Assembly (NCBI RefSeq): GCF_900090105.1 | Contig: NZ_FMDM01000014.1 | Location: forward strand, 124,001-188,000 | Length of the DNA stretch: 64,000 bases | Origin: Micromonospora humi | GTDB taxonomy: Bacteria; Actinomycetota; Actinomycetes; Mycobacteriales; Micromonosporaceae | Reading direction: 5' to 3' | Translations under genes and position numbers: made by a program | Notes under the pieces: generated by a model | Told to the model about the DNA's origin: nothing | The model's database searches: none | Seen by the model: only the letters and a program-made list of their open reading frames with translations | Shown: one piece after another, positions 8,365 to 18,063 of the stretch | Position numbering within the stretch: position 1 is the first letter of the stretch | How the letters are laid out: the number at the start of each line of letters is the position of its first letter

Positions 8365-9593
8365 GCGAGCCGAGCCCGTACCCCCTGGGGTTGCGGCTGG
8401 CCGGGCGGCGCGTGGTCGTGGTGGGCGGGGGAGCGGTGGCCACCCGACGGGTGCCGGCGCTGCTGGACGCCGGCGCGGAGGTGCTGCTGGTGTCGCCGGA
8501 GCTGACCCCGGCGCTGCGCGCGCACGCCGACGCCGGGCGGCTGCGGTGGGAGCCGCGCCGGTTCGTCCCCGGCGACCTGGACGGCGCCTGGCTGGTCCAG
8601 GTGGCGGTGGACGACCGGCTCGCCGCCGCGGCGGTCAGCGCCGCCGCGGCCGAGCGACGGATCTTCTGCGTGCGCGCCGACGACCGCGCGGCGGCCAGCG
8701 CGTGGACGCCCGCGGTCACCCGGCACGGCCCGGTGACGGTGGCGGTTCTCGGCGGCGGTGACCCACGCCGCGCGATGGCCGTCCGCGACGCCGTCCGCAC
8801 CCTCCTGAGCGCAAGGCGGGGGCCCCAGTTAACGGATTCGGTAGAGGAGGGGGCCCCGCTTAACACCTCCGGCGGGCGCGTCGCGCTGGTGGGCGCCGGG
8901 CCGGGCGACCCGGAGCTGATCACCGTGAAGGGCTGGCGGCTGCTCACCGAGGCCGAGGTGGTGGTGGCCGACCGGCTCGTCCCCGGGCTGCTCCTGGACG
9001 AGCTGCGCCCGGACGTCGAGCTGGTCGACGCGTCGAAGATCCCCTACGGGCCGTCGCGCACCCAGGAGGAGATCAACCGGATCCTGGTGGAACGCGCCCT
9101 GGCCGGCCGGGTCGTGGTGCGGCTCAAGGGCGGCGACCCGTACGTCTTCGGGCGGGGTGGTGAGGAACTGCTGGCCTGCGCCGAGGCGGGGGTGCCGGTG
9201 ACCGTGGTGCCGGGGGTGACCAGCGCGATCGCGGTGCCCGGGGTGGCCGGGGTGCCGGTGACGCACCGGTCGGTGGCGCACGAGTTCACTGTGGTCTCCG
9301 GGCACGTCGCGCCGGACGCGCCGGCCTCGCTGGTGCGCTGGGAGTCGCTGGCCGGGCTGCGCGGCACGCTGGTGATCCTGATGGGCCTGAAGAACCTGGC
9401 CGCGATCGCCGCCACGCTGATCGCGCACGGCAAGCCGCCGGAAACCCCCGCCGCGGTGATCCAGGAGGGCACCACCGCAGCCCAGCGCACCCTGCGCGCC
9501 ACGCTCGCCACGGTCGCCGCCGACGTCGAGTCCGCCGCCCTGCGCCCGCCCGCGATCGTGGTGATCGGCGACGTGGTCAACGCCCTGACCTGA
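8361..9593 (+). CDS. cysG: CysG-type fusion: precorrin-2 dehydrogenase + uroporphyrinogen-III C-methyltransferase
   Basis: The 410-residue protein joins two steps of siroheme/cobalamin synthesis. The N-terminal domain (1-150) is the NAD-dependent precorrin-2 dehydrogenase, with VVVVGGGAVATRR and the VAVDD segment. The C-terminal domain (174-410) is the SAM-dependent methyltransferase, with VALVGAGPGDPELIT, VVRLKGGDPYVFGRGGEE and VVPGVTSAIAVPGVAGVPVTH. The central domain of enterobacterial CysG is absent. The linker, about residues 151-168, is encoded by a copy of the 52-bp repeat of this window, read in a frame that avoids its TAA triplets. GTG 8361 overlaps the cobT stop. A hairpin follows the gene. 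Confidence 0.92.
   Translation: MSEPSPYPLGLRLAGRRVVVVGGGAVATRRVPALLDAGAEVLLVSPELTPALRAHADAGRLRWEPRRFVPGDLDGAWLVQVAVDDRLAAAAVSAAAAERRIFCVRADDRAAASAWTPAVTRHGPVTVAVLGGGDPRRAMAVRDAVRTLLSARRGPQLTDSVEEGAPLNTSGGRVALVGAGPGDPELITVKGWRLLTEAEVVVADRLVPGLLLDELRPDVELVDASKIPYGPSRTQEEINRILVERALAGRVVVRLKGGDPYVFGRGGEELLACAEAGVPVTVVPGVTSAIAVPGVAGVPVTHRSVAHEFTVVSGHVAPDAPASLVRWESLAGLRGTLVILMGLKNLAAIAATLIAHGKPPETPAAVIQEGTTAAQRTLRATLATVAADVESAALRPPAIVVIGDVVNALT
8812..8864 (+). repeat. 52-bp repeat, copy 1, inside cysG
   Basis: The element has two direct half-units close to GGAGGGGCCCCTTGTTAAC, joined by a spacer close to GCCTCCGGTAGA. Each half-unit carries a GGGGCCCC and a GTTAAC palindrome. Here it is in the same orientation as copy 3 and lies wholly in coding sequence, between the two enzyme domains of CysG. 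The first half-unit is the more degenerate. Other copies: 22982-23034, 41647-41698, 42158-42210. Confidence 0.85.
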
Positions 9594-9616
9594 GCCCTGA
9601 CCCGCCGGAGCTTCGG

Positions 9617-9686
9617 CGATCTTGCACTTGGTGCCCGCACTGTGCCCCACTCCACCCCTTTTGTCGGGGCAGAAAGTGCAAGATCG
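9617..9686. terminator. Hairpin between convergent cysG and otsB fusion gene
   Basis: CGATCTTGCACTT (9617-9629) pairs perfectly with AAGTGCAAGATCG (9674-9686). The loop includes GCCCC/GGGGC and a TTTT stretch. Its place after both stop codons suggests a bidirectional terminator. Confidence 0.65.
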
Positions 9687-9752
9687 ACGAGGTGGGGTGG
9701 GACGGGAGCGGCCCGGGGCCATGTGGTCCCGGGCCGCGTCGTGGGGGTCGGG

Positions 9753-12353
9753 TTACTGCTTGAGCATGTTGTCCAGGAGCAGGGCGCAGCGGATCAGGCC
9801 CAGGTGGCTGTACGCCTGGGGGTGGTTGCCCAGGCCCCGCTCGGCCAGCGGGTCGTACTGCTCCGGGAGCAGGCCGGTGGGGCCGGCCGTGTCGACCATC
9901 TGGGTGAACAGCTCCTCCGCGTCGGTGCGGCGGCCGGTGCGCAGGTACGCCTCGATCAGCCACGCCGTGCAGATGTGGAAGCCACCCTCCCGACCGGGCA
10001 GGCCGTCGTCCCAGTGGTAGCGGTAGACCACCGGGCCGCTGCGCAGGTCCGCCTCGATCTTGAGCACGGTGGAGAGGAAGCGCGGATCGTCGCCGGGGAG
10101 CAGCCCGGACAGGCCGATCCAGAGCGACGAGGCGTCCATCTCGTCGTGCCCGTACGCGACGCTGTAGGCCTCGGCCTCCGGGTGCCAGCCGTGCTCCAGC
10201 ACGTTGGCGCCGATCCGGTCGCGCAGGTCGACCCACTCCGGCCGGTCCTCGCCGCCGTGCTGGCGCACCACGTGCAGCGCCCGGTCGACGGTCATCCAGA
10301 GCATGACCTTGGAGAAGACGTGGTGCCGGGGTGGGAGGCGGGCCTCCCAGATGCCGTGGTCGGGCTCGTGCCAGCGGCGGCGCACCGCCTCGACCATGTT
10401 CTCCAGCACCCGCCACTCGTCGTCGCGGACCGAGCCCCGGGCGTCGGCCACCGCGGCGATCAGGTCGGCCACCGGGCCGAAGACGTCGAGCTGGAGCTGG
10501 TGGTTGGCGAGGTTGCCGACCCGGACCGGCCGGGAGCCGGCATAGCCGGGCAGCGTGTCGATGACCGCCTCGGCGCCCAGCTCGAAACCGTCGACGGTGT
10601 AGAGCGGGTGCAGCCGCTCCGGGTGCCCGCCGGTGCGTTCCACCACGCCGTCGATCCAGCGCAGCAGCCCCTCGGCCTCCTCGGTGGAGCCGAGGTCGAC
10701 GAGCGAGCGCGCGGTCATCGCCGCGTCCCGCAGCCAGCAGTAGCGGTAGTCCCAGTTGCGGACCCCGCCCAACTCCTCGGGCAGCGACGTGGTGGCCGCG
10801 GCGAGGATCGAGCCGGTCGGCTCGTGGGTGAGCCCGCGCAGGGTCAGCGCGCTGCGGGCGACCAGGTCCCGGGCGGTGGTGGGCAGCCGCAGCGAGGCCA
10901 CCCAGTCCTTCCAGGGCTGCTCGGCGGCGGCCTGCCGCTCGTGCACCGGCACCCGGTGCGGCTCCAGGCTCTGGGTGCCGAAGCGCAGCTCCAGCACCAC
11001 CTGCCCGCCGAGGGCCGACAGGTCCACCACGGCCTTCGCGGTCTCGTACCCGGCGTCGTTGGTGACCTCCCACTCGACGCCGGGGGAGTGCAGCGCGACC
11101 GGCTCGTTGGAGCCGAGCACGAGCAACCCGTCGTCGAGCGGCTGGAGCTGCACCGCCACCTGGCCGAACTCCGGTCGCGGCGCGAACTCGACGCGGGCCC
11201 GCCCGGTGCCGCTGAGCACCCGGACCAGGGTCGAGTCGCCGCTGACCACGGCCGGGTCGTCCGGCGTGGTCTGCCGGACCGGCAGGTCCAGCCAGTCGGT
11301 GACGGTCAGGCCGGACCAGCGGGTCTCCACCGTCATGGTGTTGCTGCGGTAGCGCTGGCCGAGCGGGATGCCGCCGCGCTCCGGGCCGACGGTGAAGTGC
11401 CCGGCCGGGCTGCCGCCGACCAGGTCGGCGAAGATCGCCGCCGAGTCCGGCTTCGGGTGGCACAGCCAGGTGATCTTCGCTTCCGGGGTGACCAGCGCGA
11501 CGGTACGGCCGTTGGCGAGCATCGAGTGCCGCTCGATCGGCACCGCCCGCTCGCCGAAGAGCCAGTGCCGCCGGGTCTCCAGCAGCAGGCCCAGCGCCCG
11601 GGCCGCCTCGATCGGCTCGGCCACCCGGTAGTCGGCCTGGGTCTCGCCGGGGCCGATCTTGATGCCGACGTCCGGCCCCTGGAGGTTGCCGAACGCGTTC
11701 TCGTCGGTGACGTCGTCACCGATGAAGAGCACCGCGCCGGCGGCGAGCTGGGTGCGGAGCTGGTCGACGGCGGTGCCCTTGTGGGTGGCCACCACCGACA
11801 GCTCGATGACCTCCTTGCCCTGGGTGACGGTGACGTCGTCCCAGGTGGCGGGCCCGTTGCGGACCGCCTCCACGGCCGCGGCGGCCACCTGCGGGTCGAC
11901 CCCGCGGGTGTGCACGGCCACGCTGGCCGGCTTGCGTTCCAGCCGGACCCCGGGGTGCGCGGCGGCGATGTCCCGCAGCTCCTGGCGGAGCCGGTGCCGG
12001 ACCGCGATCAGCTCCGGGCTGAGCCGTTCGACGAAGCCGATGTCGAACTCCGAGCCGTGGCTGCCGACCAGGTGCACCTCGCTCGGCAGCCGGGAGAGCG
12101 TGGCCAGGTCGCGCAGCGCGCGGCCGGAGACCACCGCGACGCTCGTCTGCGGCAGCGAGGCCAGCGCGCGGATCGCGGCCACCGACTCGGGCAGCGGCAC
12201 GGCCTTGGTCGGGTCCTCGACGATCGGCGCCAGTGTGCCGTCGTAGTCGCAGGCGACGAGGAGCTGGGGGATCCGGGCGATGCGGCCGATCGCGGCGCGC
12301 AGTTCCGGGTCGAGCACGCCACCGGGTGAGGTGGCGGCGGCGGGCGAGGTCAC
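9753..12353 (-). CDS. otsB: Trehalose-6-phosphate phosphatase fused to GH15 trehalase/glucoamylase-like domain
   Basis: An 866-residue two-domain protein. Residues 1-270 are a HAD-type trehalose-6-phosphate phosphatase: CDYDGTLAP (nucleophile Asp, about 38), VAVVSGR, THKGTA and FIGDDVTDENAF (about 211-222). Residues from about 285 to the end match GH15 trehalase/glucoamylase proteins: SMLANGRTVALV, then the signature GVRNWDYRYCWLRDAAMT (about 535), QLDVFGPVADLI and MDASSLWIG. The first domain makes trehalose from the OtsA product. The second domain belongs to a family whose mycobacterial member hydrolyses trehalose. GTG 12353 overlaps the otsA stop by 4 bases. No signal peptide is seen, so both activities would be cytoplasmic. 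Confidence 0.9.
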   Translation of the reverse strand: MTSPAAATSPGGVLDPELRAAIGRIARIPQLLVACDYDGTLAPIVEDPTKAVPLPESVAAIRALASLPQTSVAVVSGRALRDLATLSRLPSEVHLVGSHGSEFDIGFVERLSPELIAVRHRLRQELRDIAAAHPGVRLERKPASVAVHTRGVDPQVAAAAVEAVRNGPATWDDVTVTQGKEVIELSVVATHKGTAVDQLRTQLAAGAVLFIGDDVTDENAFGNLQGPDVGIKIGPGETQADYRVAEPIEAARALGLLLETRRHWLFGERAVPIERHSMLANGRTVALVTPEAKITWLCHPKPDSAAIFADLVGGSPAGHFTVGPERGGIPLGQRYRSNTMTVETRWSGLTVTDWLDLPVRQTTPDDPAVVSGDSTLVRVLSGTGRARVEFAPRPEFGQVAVQLQPLDDGLLVLGSNEPVALHSPGVEWEVTNDAGYETAKAVVDLSALGGQVVLELRFGTQSLEPHRVPVHERQAAAEQPWKDWVASLRLPTTARDLVARSALTLRGLTHEPTGSILAAATTSLPEELGGVRNWDYRYCWLRDAAMTARSLVDLGSTEEAEGLLRWIDGVVERTGGHPERLHPLYTVDGFELGAEAVIDTLPGYAGSRPVRVGNLANHQLQLDVFGPVADLIAAVADARGSVRDDEWRVLENMVEAVRRRWHEPDHGIWEARLPPRHHVFSKVMLWMTVDRALHVVRQHGGEDRPEWVDLRDRIGANVLEHGWHPEAEAYSVAYGHDEMDASSLWIGLSGLLPGDDPRFLSTVLKIEADLRSGPVVYRYHWDDGLPGREGGFHICTAWLIEAYLRTGRRTDAEELFTQMVDTAGPTGLLPEQYDPLAERGLGNHPQAYSHLGLIRCALLLDNMLKQ

Positions 12354-13750
12354 GCAGCCTCCGTATCGGGGACGCCGAGCTCGCTGAGGAACGACTTGGC
12401 CCAGTGGCCCACGTCGTGGCTGCGCAGATGGCGCTGCATGACGCGCATCCGGCGGCGGGCTTCGGGCTTCTCGACGTGCACGGCCCGCAGCAACGCGTCC
12501 TTCACCGCGTCCGGGTCGTGCGGATTACACAGGAACGCCTGGCGCAGCTCGGTGGCGGCGCCGGCGAACTCACTGAGCACGAGCGCGCCGCCCTGGTCGG
12601 CGCGCGATGCGACGTACTCCTTGGCCACCAGATTCATTCCGTCTCGCAGCGGGGTCACCATCATCACGTCGGCCGCGACGTACATCGCGGCCAGTTCGGA
12701 GCGACTGTACGACTGATGCAGATAATGCACCGCCGGCACGCCGACCCGGCCGAATTCACCATTGATCCGGCCAACCTCGCGTTCCACCTTCACCCGAAGT
12801 GCCTGGTAGTGCTCCACACGCTCACGGCTGGGCGTGGCGACCTGCACCATAACCGCGTCCGGAACTGTCAACTTTCCGTCAGCGAGGAGTTCGCGGAAGG
12901 CCTTGAGCCGGAGTTCGATGCCCTTGGTGTAGTCGAGCCGGTCGACGCCCAGGATGATCGTCTTCGGGTTGCCCAGCTCCTCGCGGATCTGCTTGGCCCG
13001 GGCCTGGATCGCCGGGTCCTCGGCCAGCCGCTCCATCTCCCGGGTCTCGATCGAGATGGGGAACGCGCCGGCCTTCACCTGCCGGCCGTCGACCTGGATC
13101 ATCTGCCCCTCGTAGCGCAGGCCGAGCAGGTGCCGGGCCAGCCGGACGAAGTTCTGCGCCGCCAGTCGCTGCTGGAAACCGACCAGGTCCGCGCCGAGCA
13201 GGCCGCGCAGGATCTCGGCGCGGAACGGCATCTGCATGAACAGCTCGATCGGCGGGAACGGGATGTGCAGGAAGAACCCGATCTTGAGGTCGGGACGCAG
13301 CTCGCGCAGCATCGCCGGGACGAGCTGGAGCTGGTAGTCCTGCACCCAGACCGTGGCGCCCTCGGCCGCCACGTCCGCCGCGGCCTCCGCGAACCGGGCG
13401 TTGACCAGGCGGTACGCCTCGCGCCAGCGCCGCTTGTAGGCGGGTGTCTCCACCGCGTCGTGGTAGAGCGGCCAGATCGTCGCGTTGGACTGGCCCTCGT
13501 AGTAGCGCTCCAGCTCCTCGGCGCTCAACGGCACCGGGTGCAGCCGGATCCCCTCCAGGTCGAACGGCTCGGGTGCGGCGCCGGTGCCACCGGCCCAGCC
13601 GACCCAGGTGCCCTGGTGTTCGGCGAGCACCGGGTGCAGCGCGGTCACCAGGCCGCCCGGGCTGCGTCGCCACTGCCGCCCCTCGGGTGTGCTCACCTCG
13701 TCGACCGGCAGTCGGTTGGCCACAACGACAAAGGAGCTGCGGACGGTCAC
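12350..13750 (-). CDS. otsA: Trehalose-6-phosphate synthase OtsA
   Basis: A GT20 glycosyltransferase of 466 residues that transfers glucose from a nucleotide sugar to glucose-6-phosphate, the first step of trehalose synthesis. Signatures: VANRLPVDE at the N-terminus, RSPGGLVTALHP, VWVQDYQLQLVPAMLR (about 139-154), GFFLHIPFPP, the GVDRLDYTKGI loop (about 270-280), and TPLRDGMNLVAKEYVA (about 364-379). Length is normal for the family. It is the first gene of a two-gene unit with the otsB fusion, consistent with osmotic or stress-linked trehalose metabolism. GTG 13750 is the first good start in frame. Confidence 0.95.
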   Translation of the reverse strand: MTVRSSFVVVANRLPVDEVSTPEGRQWRRSPGGLVTALHPVLAEHQGTWVGWAGGTGAAPEPFDLEGIRLHPVPLSAEELERYYEGQSNATIWPLYHDAVETPAYKRRWREAYRLVNARFAEAAADVAAEGATVWVQDYQLQLVPAMLRELRPDLKIGFFLHIPFPPIELFMQMPFRAEILRGLLGADLVGFQQRLAAQNFVRLARHLLGLRYEGQMIQVDGRQVKAGAFPISIETREMERLAEDPAIQARAKQIREELGNPKTIILGVDRLDYTKGIELRLKAFRELLADGKLTVPDAVMVQVATPSRERVEHYQALRVKVEREVGRINGEFGRVGVPAVHYLHQSYSRSELAAMYVAADVMMVTPLRDGMNLVAKEYVASRADQGGALVLSEFAGAATELRQAFLCNPHDPDAVKDALLRAVHVEKPEARRRMRVMQRHLRSHDVGHWAKSFLSELGVPDTEAA

Positions 13751-14076
13751 GATCGGCCACCTCCGGGTACTGACGGGTCCACCGCGATGAGCGTACTGAG
13801 CGTAGCTGCGGCGTCTGATCCCCCGTGCCGGACTCCTCTACCCGCCCGGAAAGCGCCGAATCCTCCCCGTGATCTTGTCGACACCGGTGGCCGGGTGGGT
13901 GCGCGGCCCGCCGTACCGGTGCTGGGGTGGGGTGATGTGGGCGCGGCCGCCCGTACCTGTCAGGATTGACGGCGGTGTGCGCGGCCGGCTCCCGGCCCGC
14001 GGCGGCGGGCGGAGGTCGAAGCCCGCGCCCCGCACCCGCAAGCCCGCGATCGCAACCGACGGAGGTAGCCCGCACC
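13751..14076. other. Divergent intergenic region otsA/ettA, no gene seen
   Basis: A 326-bp gap between the starts of otsA (minus) and ettA (plus). Short open frames here lack start signals. It must hold the promoters of both genes. The only clear element is the GGAGG ribosome-binding site of ettA at about 14061-14065. Confidence 0.6.
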
Positions 14077-15745
<1,669 letters not shown>

Positions 15746-15753
<8 letters not shown>

Positions 15754-16189
15754 TCGGTTCGTCTACCACTGCGCGTTGCGCTGGTCCGACCTGGACGCGT
15801 ACGGCCACGTCAACAACGCCCGCTTCCTCACCCTCTACGAGGAGGCCCGGGTGGCGATGATGTTCGCCGGCGGCCGGGCGTGGGGGGTGGGCTCGTTCGT
15901 CGACGGGGTGGTCATCCGCCGGCACGAGGTCGACTACCTGCGCCCGGTCGACTACGCGCTCGGCCGGGCCAGCGCGGAGGCGGCACCGAGCGTGCGGATC
16001 GAGCTCTGGGTGGACGAGATCCGGGCCGCGTCCTTCTCGGTCGCCTACGAGCTGTACGACGGCGACGCGCTGGCCGGCACCGCCCGCTCGGTGCTGGTGC
16101 CGTTCGACCTGTCCGTCCAGCGGCCGCGCCGGATCTCGGCCGACGAGCGGGCGTTCCTGCTGCGCTACGCCCCGGGGTTGGCCGGGTGA
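15746..16189 (+). CDS. Acyl-CoA thioesterase, 4HBT/YbgC hotdog family
   Basis: A 147-residue hotdog-fold protein. RWSDLDAYGHVNNARFLTLYEEAR (about residues 11-34, quoted in part as the D-x-D/GHVNN signature) is the typical 4-hydroxybenzoyl-CoA thioesterase motif, with its catalytic Asp. RRHEVDYLRPV follows. The natural acyl-CoA is unknown. GTG 15746 overlaps the ettA stop by 8 bases, and its own stop overlaps the next gene, so ettA, this gene and the next form one transcription unit. Confidence 0.85.
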
Positions 16190-16860
16190 CCGGGCCGGTG
16201 GTCGGGCACGGGCTGGCCGGGGTGGCCGACGCCGGGGCCTTCCTCGCCCGGCTGGTCCGGCTGGACCCGGCCGTGCTGGTCCGGCTCCGGCCGGTGCCCG
16301 GCGTCGGCCGGACCGCCCTCTGGGCCCACCTGCCCTGGGGGGTGCTCGTGGTGCGCACCGTGCCCGGCGCGGCGCCCGGTGACGTCACGGTCGCCGCGGG
16401 GGAGCTGCTGGCCGAACTCTCCGCCGCCGGGGCGGCGTTGCCCCGCCGTCGCGACGACGGCTGGCGCTGGCCGCTGCCACCGCCGGCCAGCCGGCCGGTC
16501 GAGGTGCTCCCCGGCGCGGAGCTGCGCCGGATCGCGGACGCGGCGGCCGGCACGCTGCGTGAGGCGGCCACCCACGGGGTGGGCGGTCGGGCGGTCGGCC
16601 AGCGGGTGCTGCGGGACGCGCTGCTGGACCACGTCGCGGTGGTGGTGACCCCGGACGACGCGCCGGCGGCCCCGGTGGAGGTGTCGCAGCGGCTGGTGCA
16701 GGGCGTGGTCCGGATGGGCTTCGTCGGCCCGGGCGTCGGCGACGTTCAGGTGCGGGTGGCCGGCCGTTGGGTCGGCCTGGTCGGGCCGTACGGGGCGGCA
16801 TGGTCGCGGACCGTCGCGGACCTTGCACTCACGCCTACTCGAACTCACCCGAACGGATGA
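16186..16860 (+). CDS. Hypothetical protein in ettA operon
   Basis: A 224-residue protein I cannot place in a named family. It is Ala/Val/Arg-rich, has no signal peptide or clear membrane helix, and contains VGRTALWAHLPWGVLVVRTV (about 38-57) and a C-terminal WVGLVGPYGAAWSRT. GTG 16186 overlaps the thioesterase stop (GTGA), which supports translation and a linked role. Conservation beside the thioesterase in related genomes would strengthen it. Confidence 0.6.
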   Translation: MTGPVVGHGLAGVADAGAFLARLVRLDPAVLVRLRPVPGVGRTALWAHLPWGVLVVRTVPGAAPGDVTVAAGELLAELSAAGAALPRRRDDGWRWPLPPPASRPVEVLPGAELRRIADAAAGTLREAATHGVGGRAVGQRVLRDALLDHVAVVVTPDDAPAAPVEVSQRLVQGVVRMGFVGPGVGDVQVRVAGRWVGLVGPYGAAWSRTVADLALTPTRTHPNG

Positions 16861-16991
16861 CCCGGCATCGTTCTTCCGGGCCGGGGCGGTCGTTGGGGGG
16901 GTGCCTCCTGCCGGCTGTCCGGGTACCGTCCATCCTCGGATCCAACGCACCGTAGGCGGCTGGATCCGCTGGGGAGTGAGGTGCGCGAGCG

Positions 16992-17579
16992 ATGCCGTGG
17001 TGGTCATGGCGCCCCGGTCCCGCCGGTGGCGGCGATCCGGAGACTCGAAGCGGGACCACAGTGGACGACAGCGTCCGGGTCGGGCCACCGACCCCGCGCC
17101 AGCCAGGTGACGACGCGGCGTCCGCGCCCGAGCGGCCGGTCATCGCCGACATGCCGGCCACTGTCGCCCCGGTCACCCTGCGCCGGGTCTGCGACGCGCT
17201 CGACCTGCTCGACGTGCGTTACCTGGCCGACGGCGACGGCAACCTGCTGGCCATGTGGGAGCGGCACGCCGTGCTGGTCGCGCTGGAGGGTCCGGAGGAC
17301 GAGATCCTGGTGATGCGGGCCCGTCCACACGCGACAGTGCCGCCGGACTGGGCCGACCGGGCCTACCGGGTGGTCAACGAGTGGAACCACACCCGGCGGT
17401 TCTGCAAGGCCTACATCGGCGACCCGACCGAGCGTGGCCAACTGCCGATCTACGCCGAGCTGCAGGTGCCGCTCGGCGCCGGCGCCCACGACGCGCTCCT
17501 GGTCGAGATGCTCGACTGCGGCGCCGCGGTGGCCACCACGTTCGTCGACTGGCTGCACGACGAGGGCGCCCTGCTCTGA
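16992..17579 (+). CDS. YbjN domain-containing protein
   Basis: A 195-residue protein with a disordered N-terminus rich in Pro/Gly/Thr (about 1-60) followed by a YbjN-type domain: LRRVCDALDLLDVRYLADGDG, then AYRVVNEWNHTRRFCKAYI (about 124-142), and a C-terminal TTFVDWLHDEGALL. YbjN proteins are associated with stress tolerance and type III chaperone-like folds; the molecular function is unresolved. The ATG is preceded by GGAGTGAGG. An internal start near residue 24 would also keep the domain. Confidence 0.75.
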   Translation: MPWWSWRPGPAGGGDPETRSGTTVDDSVRVGPPTPRQPGDDAASAPERPVIADMPATVAPVTLRRVCDALDLLDVRYLADGDGNLLAMWERHAVLVALEGPEDEILVMRARPHATVPPDWADRAYRVVNEWNHTRRFCKAYIGDPTERGQLPIYAELQVPLGAGAHDALLVEMLDCGAAVATTFVDWLHDEGALL

Positions 17580-17598
17580 GCCCGCGCCGGGCCACCGG

Positions 17599-18006
17599 TC
17601 AGCCGGCGGCCGGGTCGTCCTCCGCGTTCACCATGAAGTACGCGGCCCGCTCCAGGTAGTCCCAGAGTGCGACGGCGAGCTGCGGCGGCAGGTCCAGCGC
17701 GTCCACCGCCTGCCGCATGTGACGCAGCCAGGCGTCCCGCTCGGCGGCGCCGATCCGGAACGGGGCGTGGCGCATCCGCAGGCGCGGGTGCCCGCGCTGG
17801 TCGGAGTAGGTCCGCGGGCCGCCCCAGTATTGGATCAGGAAGAGGGTCAGCCGGTCCGCCGCCGGGCCCAGGTCCTCCTCCGGATACATCGGCCGCAGCA
17901 GCGGGTCGTCGGCGACGCCGGCGTAGAACTCGTCCACCAGCTTGCGGAAGGCGGGCTCACCGCCGATCGCCTCGAACAGCGTCATCGACTCGCCTGGGGA
18001 AGTCAC
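17599..18006 (-). CDS. glbO: Group II truncated haemoglobin (GlbO-like)
   Basis: A 135-residue 2-over-2 globin that binds haem and oxygen. The segment TLFEAIGGEPAFRKLVDEFY begins helix A/B, YPEEDLGPAADRLTLFLIQYWGGP (about 50-73) precedes the haem pocket, and RMRHAPFRI carries the proximal His (about 87). Trp in WLRHM corresponds to the conserved G8 residue of groups II and III. The frame is open to 18036, but GTG 18006 has CAGGAT six bases upstream, the same -10/start arrangement as other leaderless genes here. It faces the YbjN gene convergently. Confidence 0.9.
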   Translation of the reverse strand: MTSPGESMTLFEAIGGEPAFRKLVDEFYAGVADDPLLRPMYPEEDLGPAADRLTLFLIQYWGGPRTYSDQRGHPRLRMRHAPFRIGAAERDAWLRHMRQAVDALDLPPQLAVALWDYLERAAYFMVNAEDDPAAG

Positions 18007-18012
18007 GTTTCC

Positions 18013-18018
18013 ATCCTG
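18013..18018 (-). promoter_or_regulatory. -10 box, leaderless promoter of truncated haemoglobin
   Basis: On the minus strand CAGGAT-N6-GTG. This supports GTG 18006 over the upstream in-frame start at 18036. Confidence 0.4.
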
Positions 18019-18063
18019 CCAGGTGCGACCCGGCACCCGCGCCCGCCCGCCGGGCGTCGCGCG

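Noticed and set aside
9642..12329. An 895-residue open frame opposite the OtsB-trehalase fusion
   Set aside because: It is a GC-bias shadow: no start signals, low-complexity His/Arg/Val/Gly-rich translation, and the opposite frame has clear enzyme motifs throughout.
16861..16991. A short gene between the ettA operon and the YbjN gene
   Set aside because: The frames here have no ribosome-binding site or conserved features; the region probably only holds the YbjN promoter.
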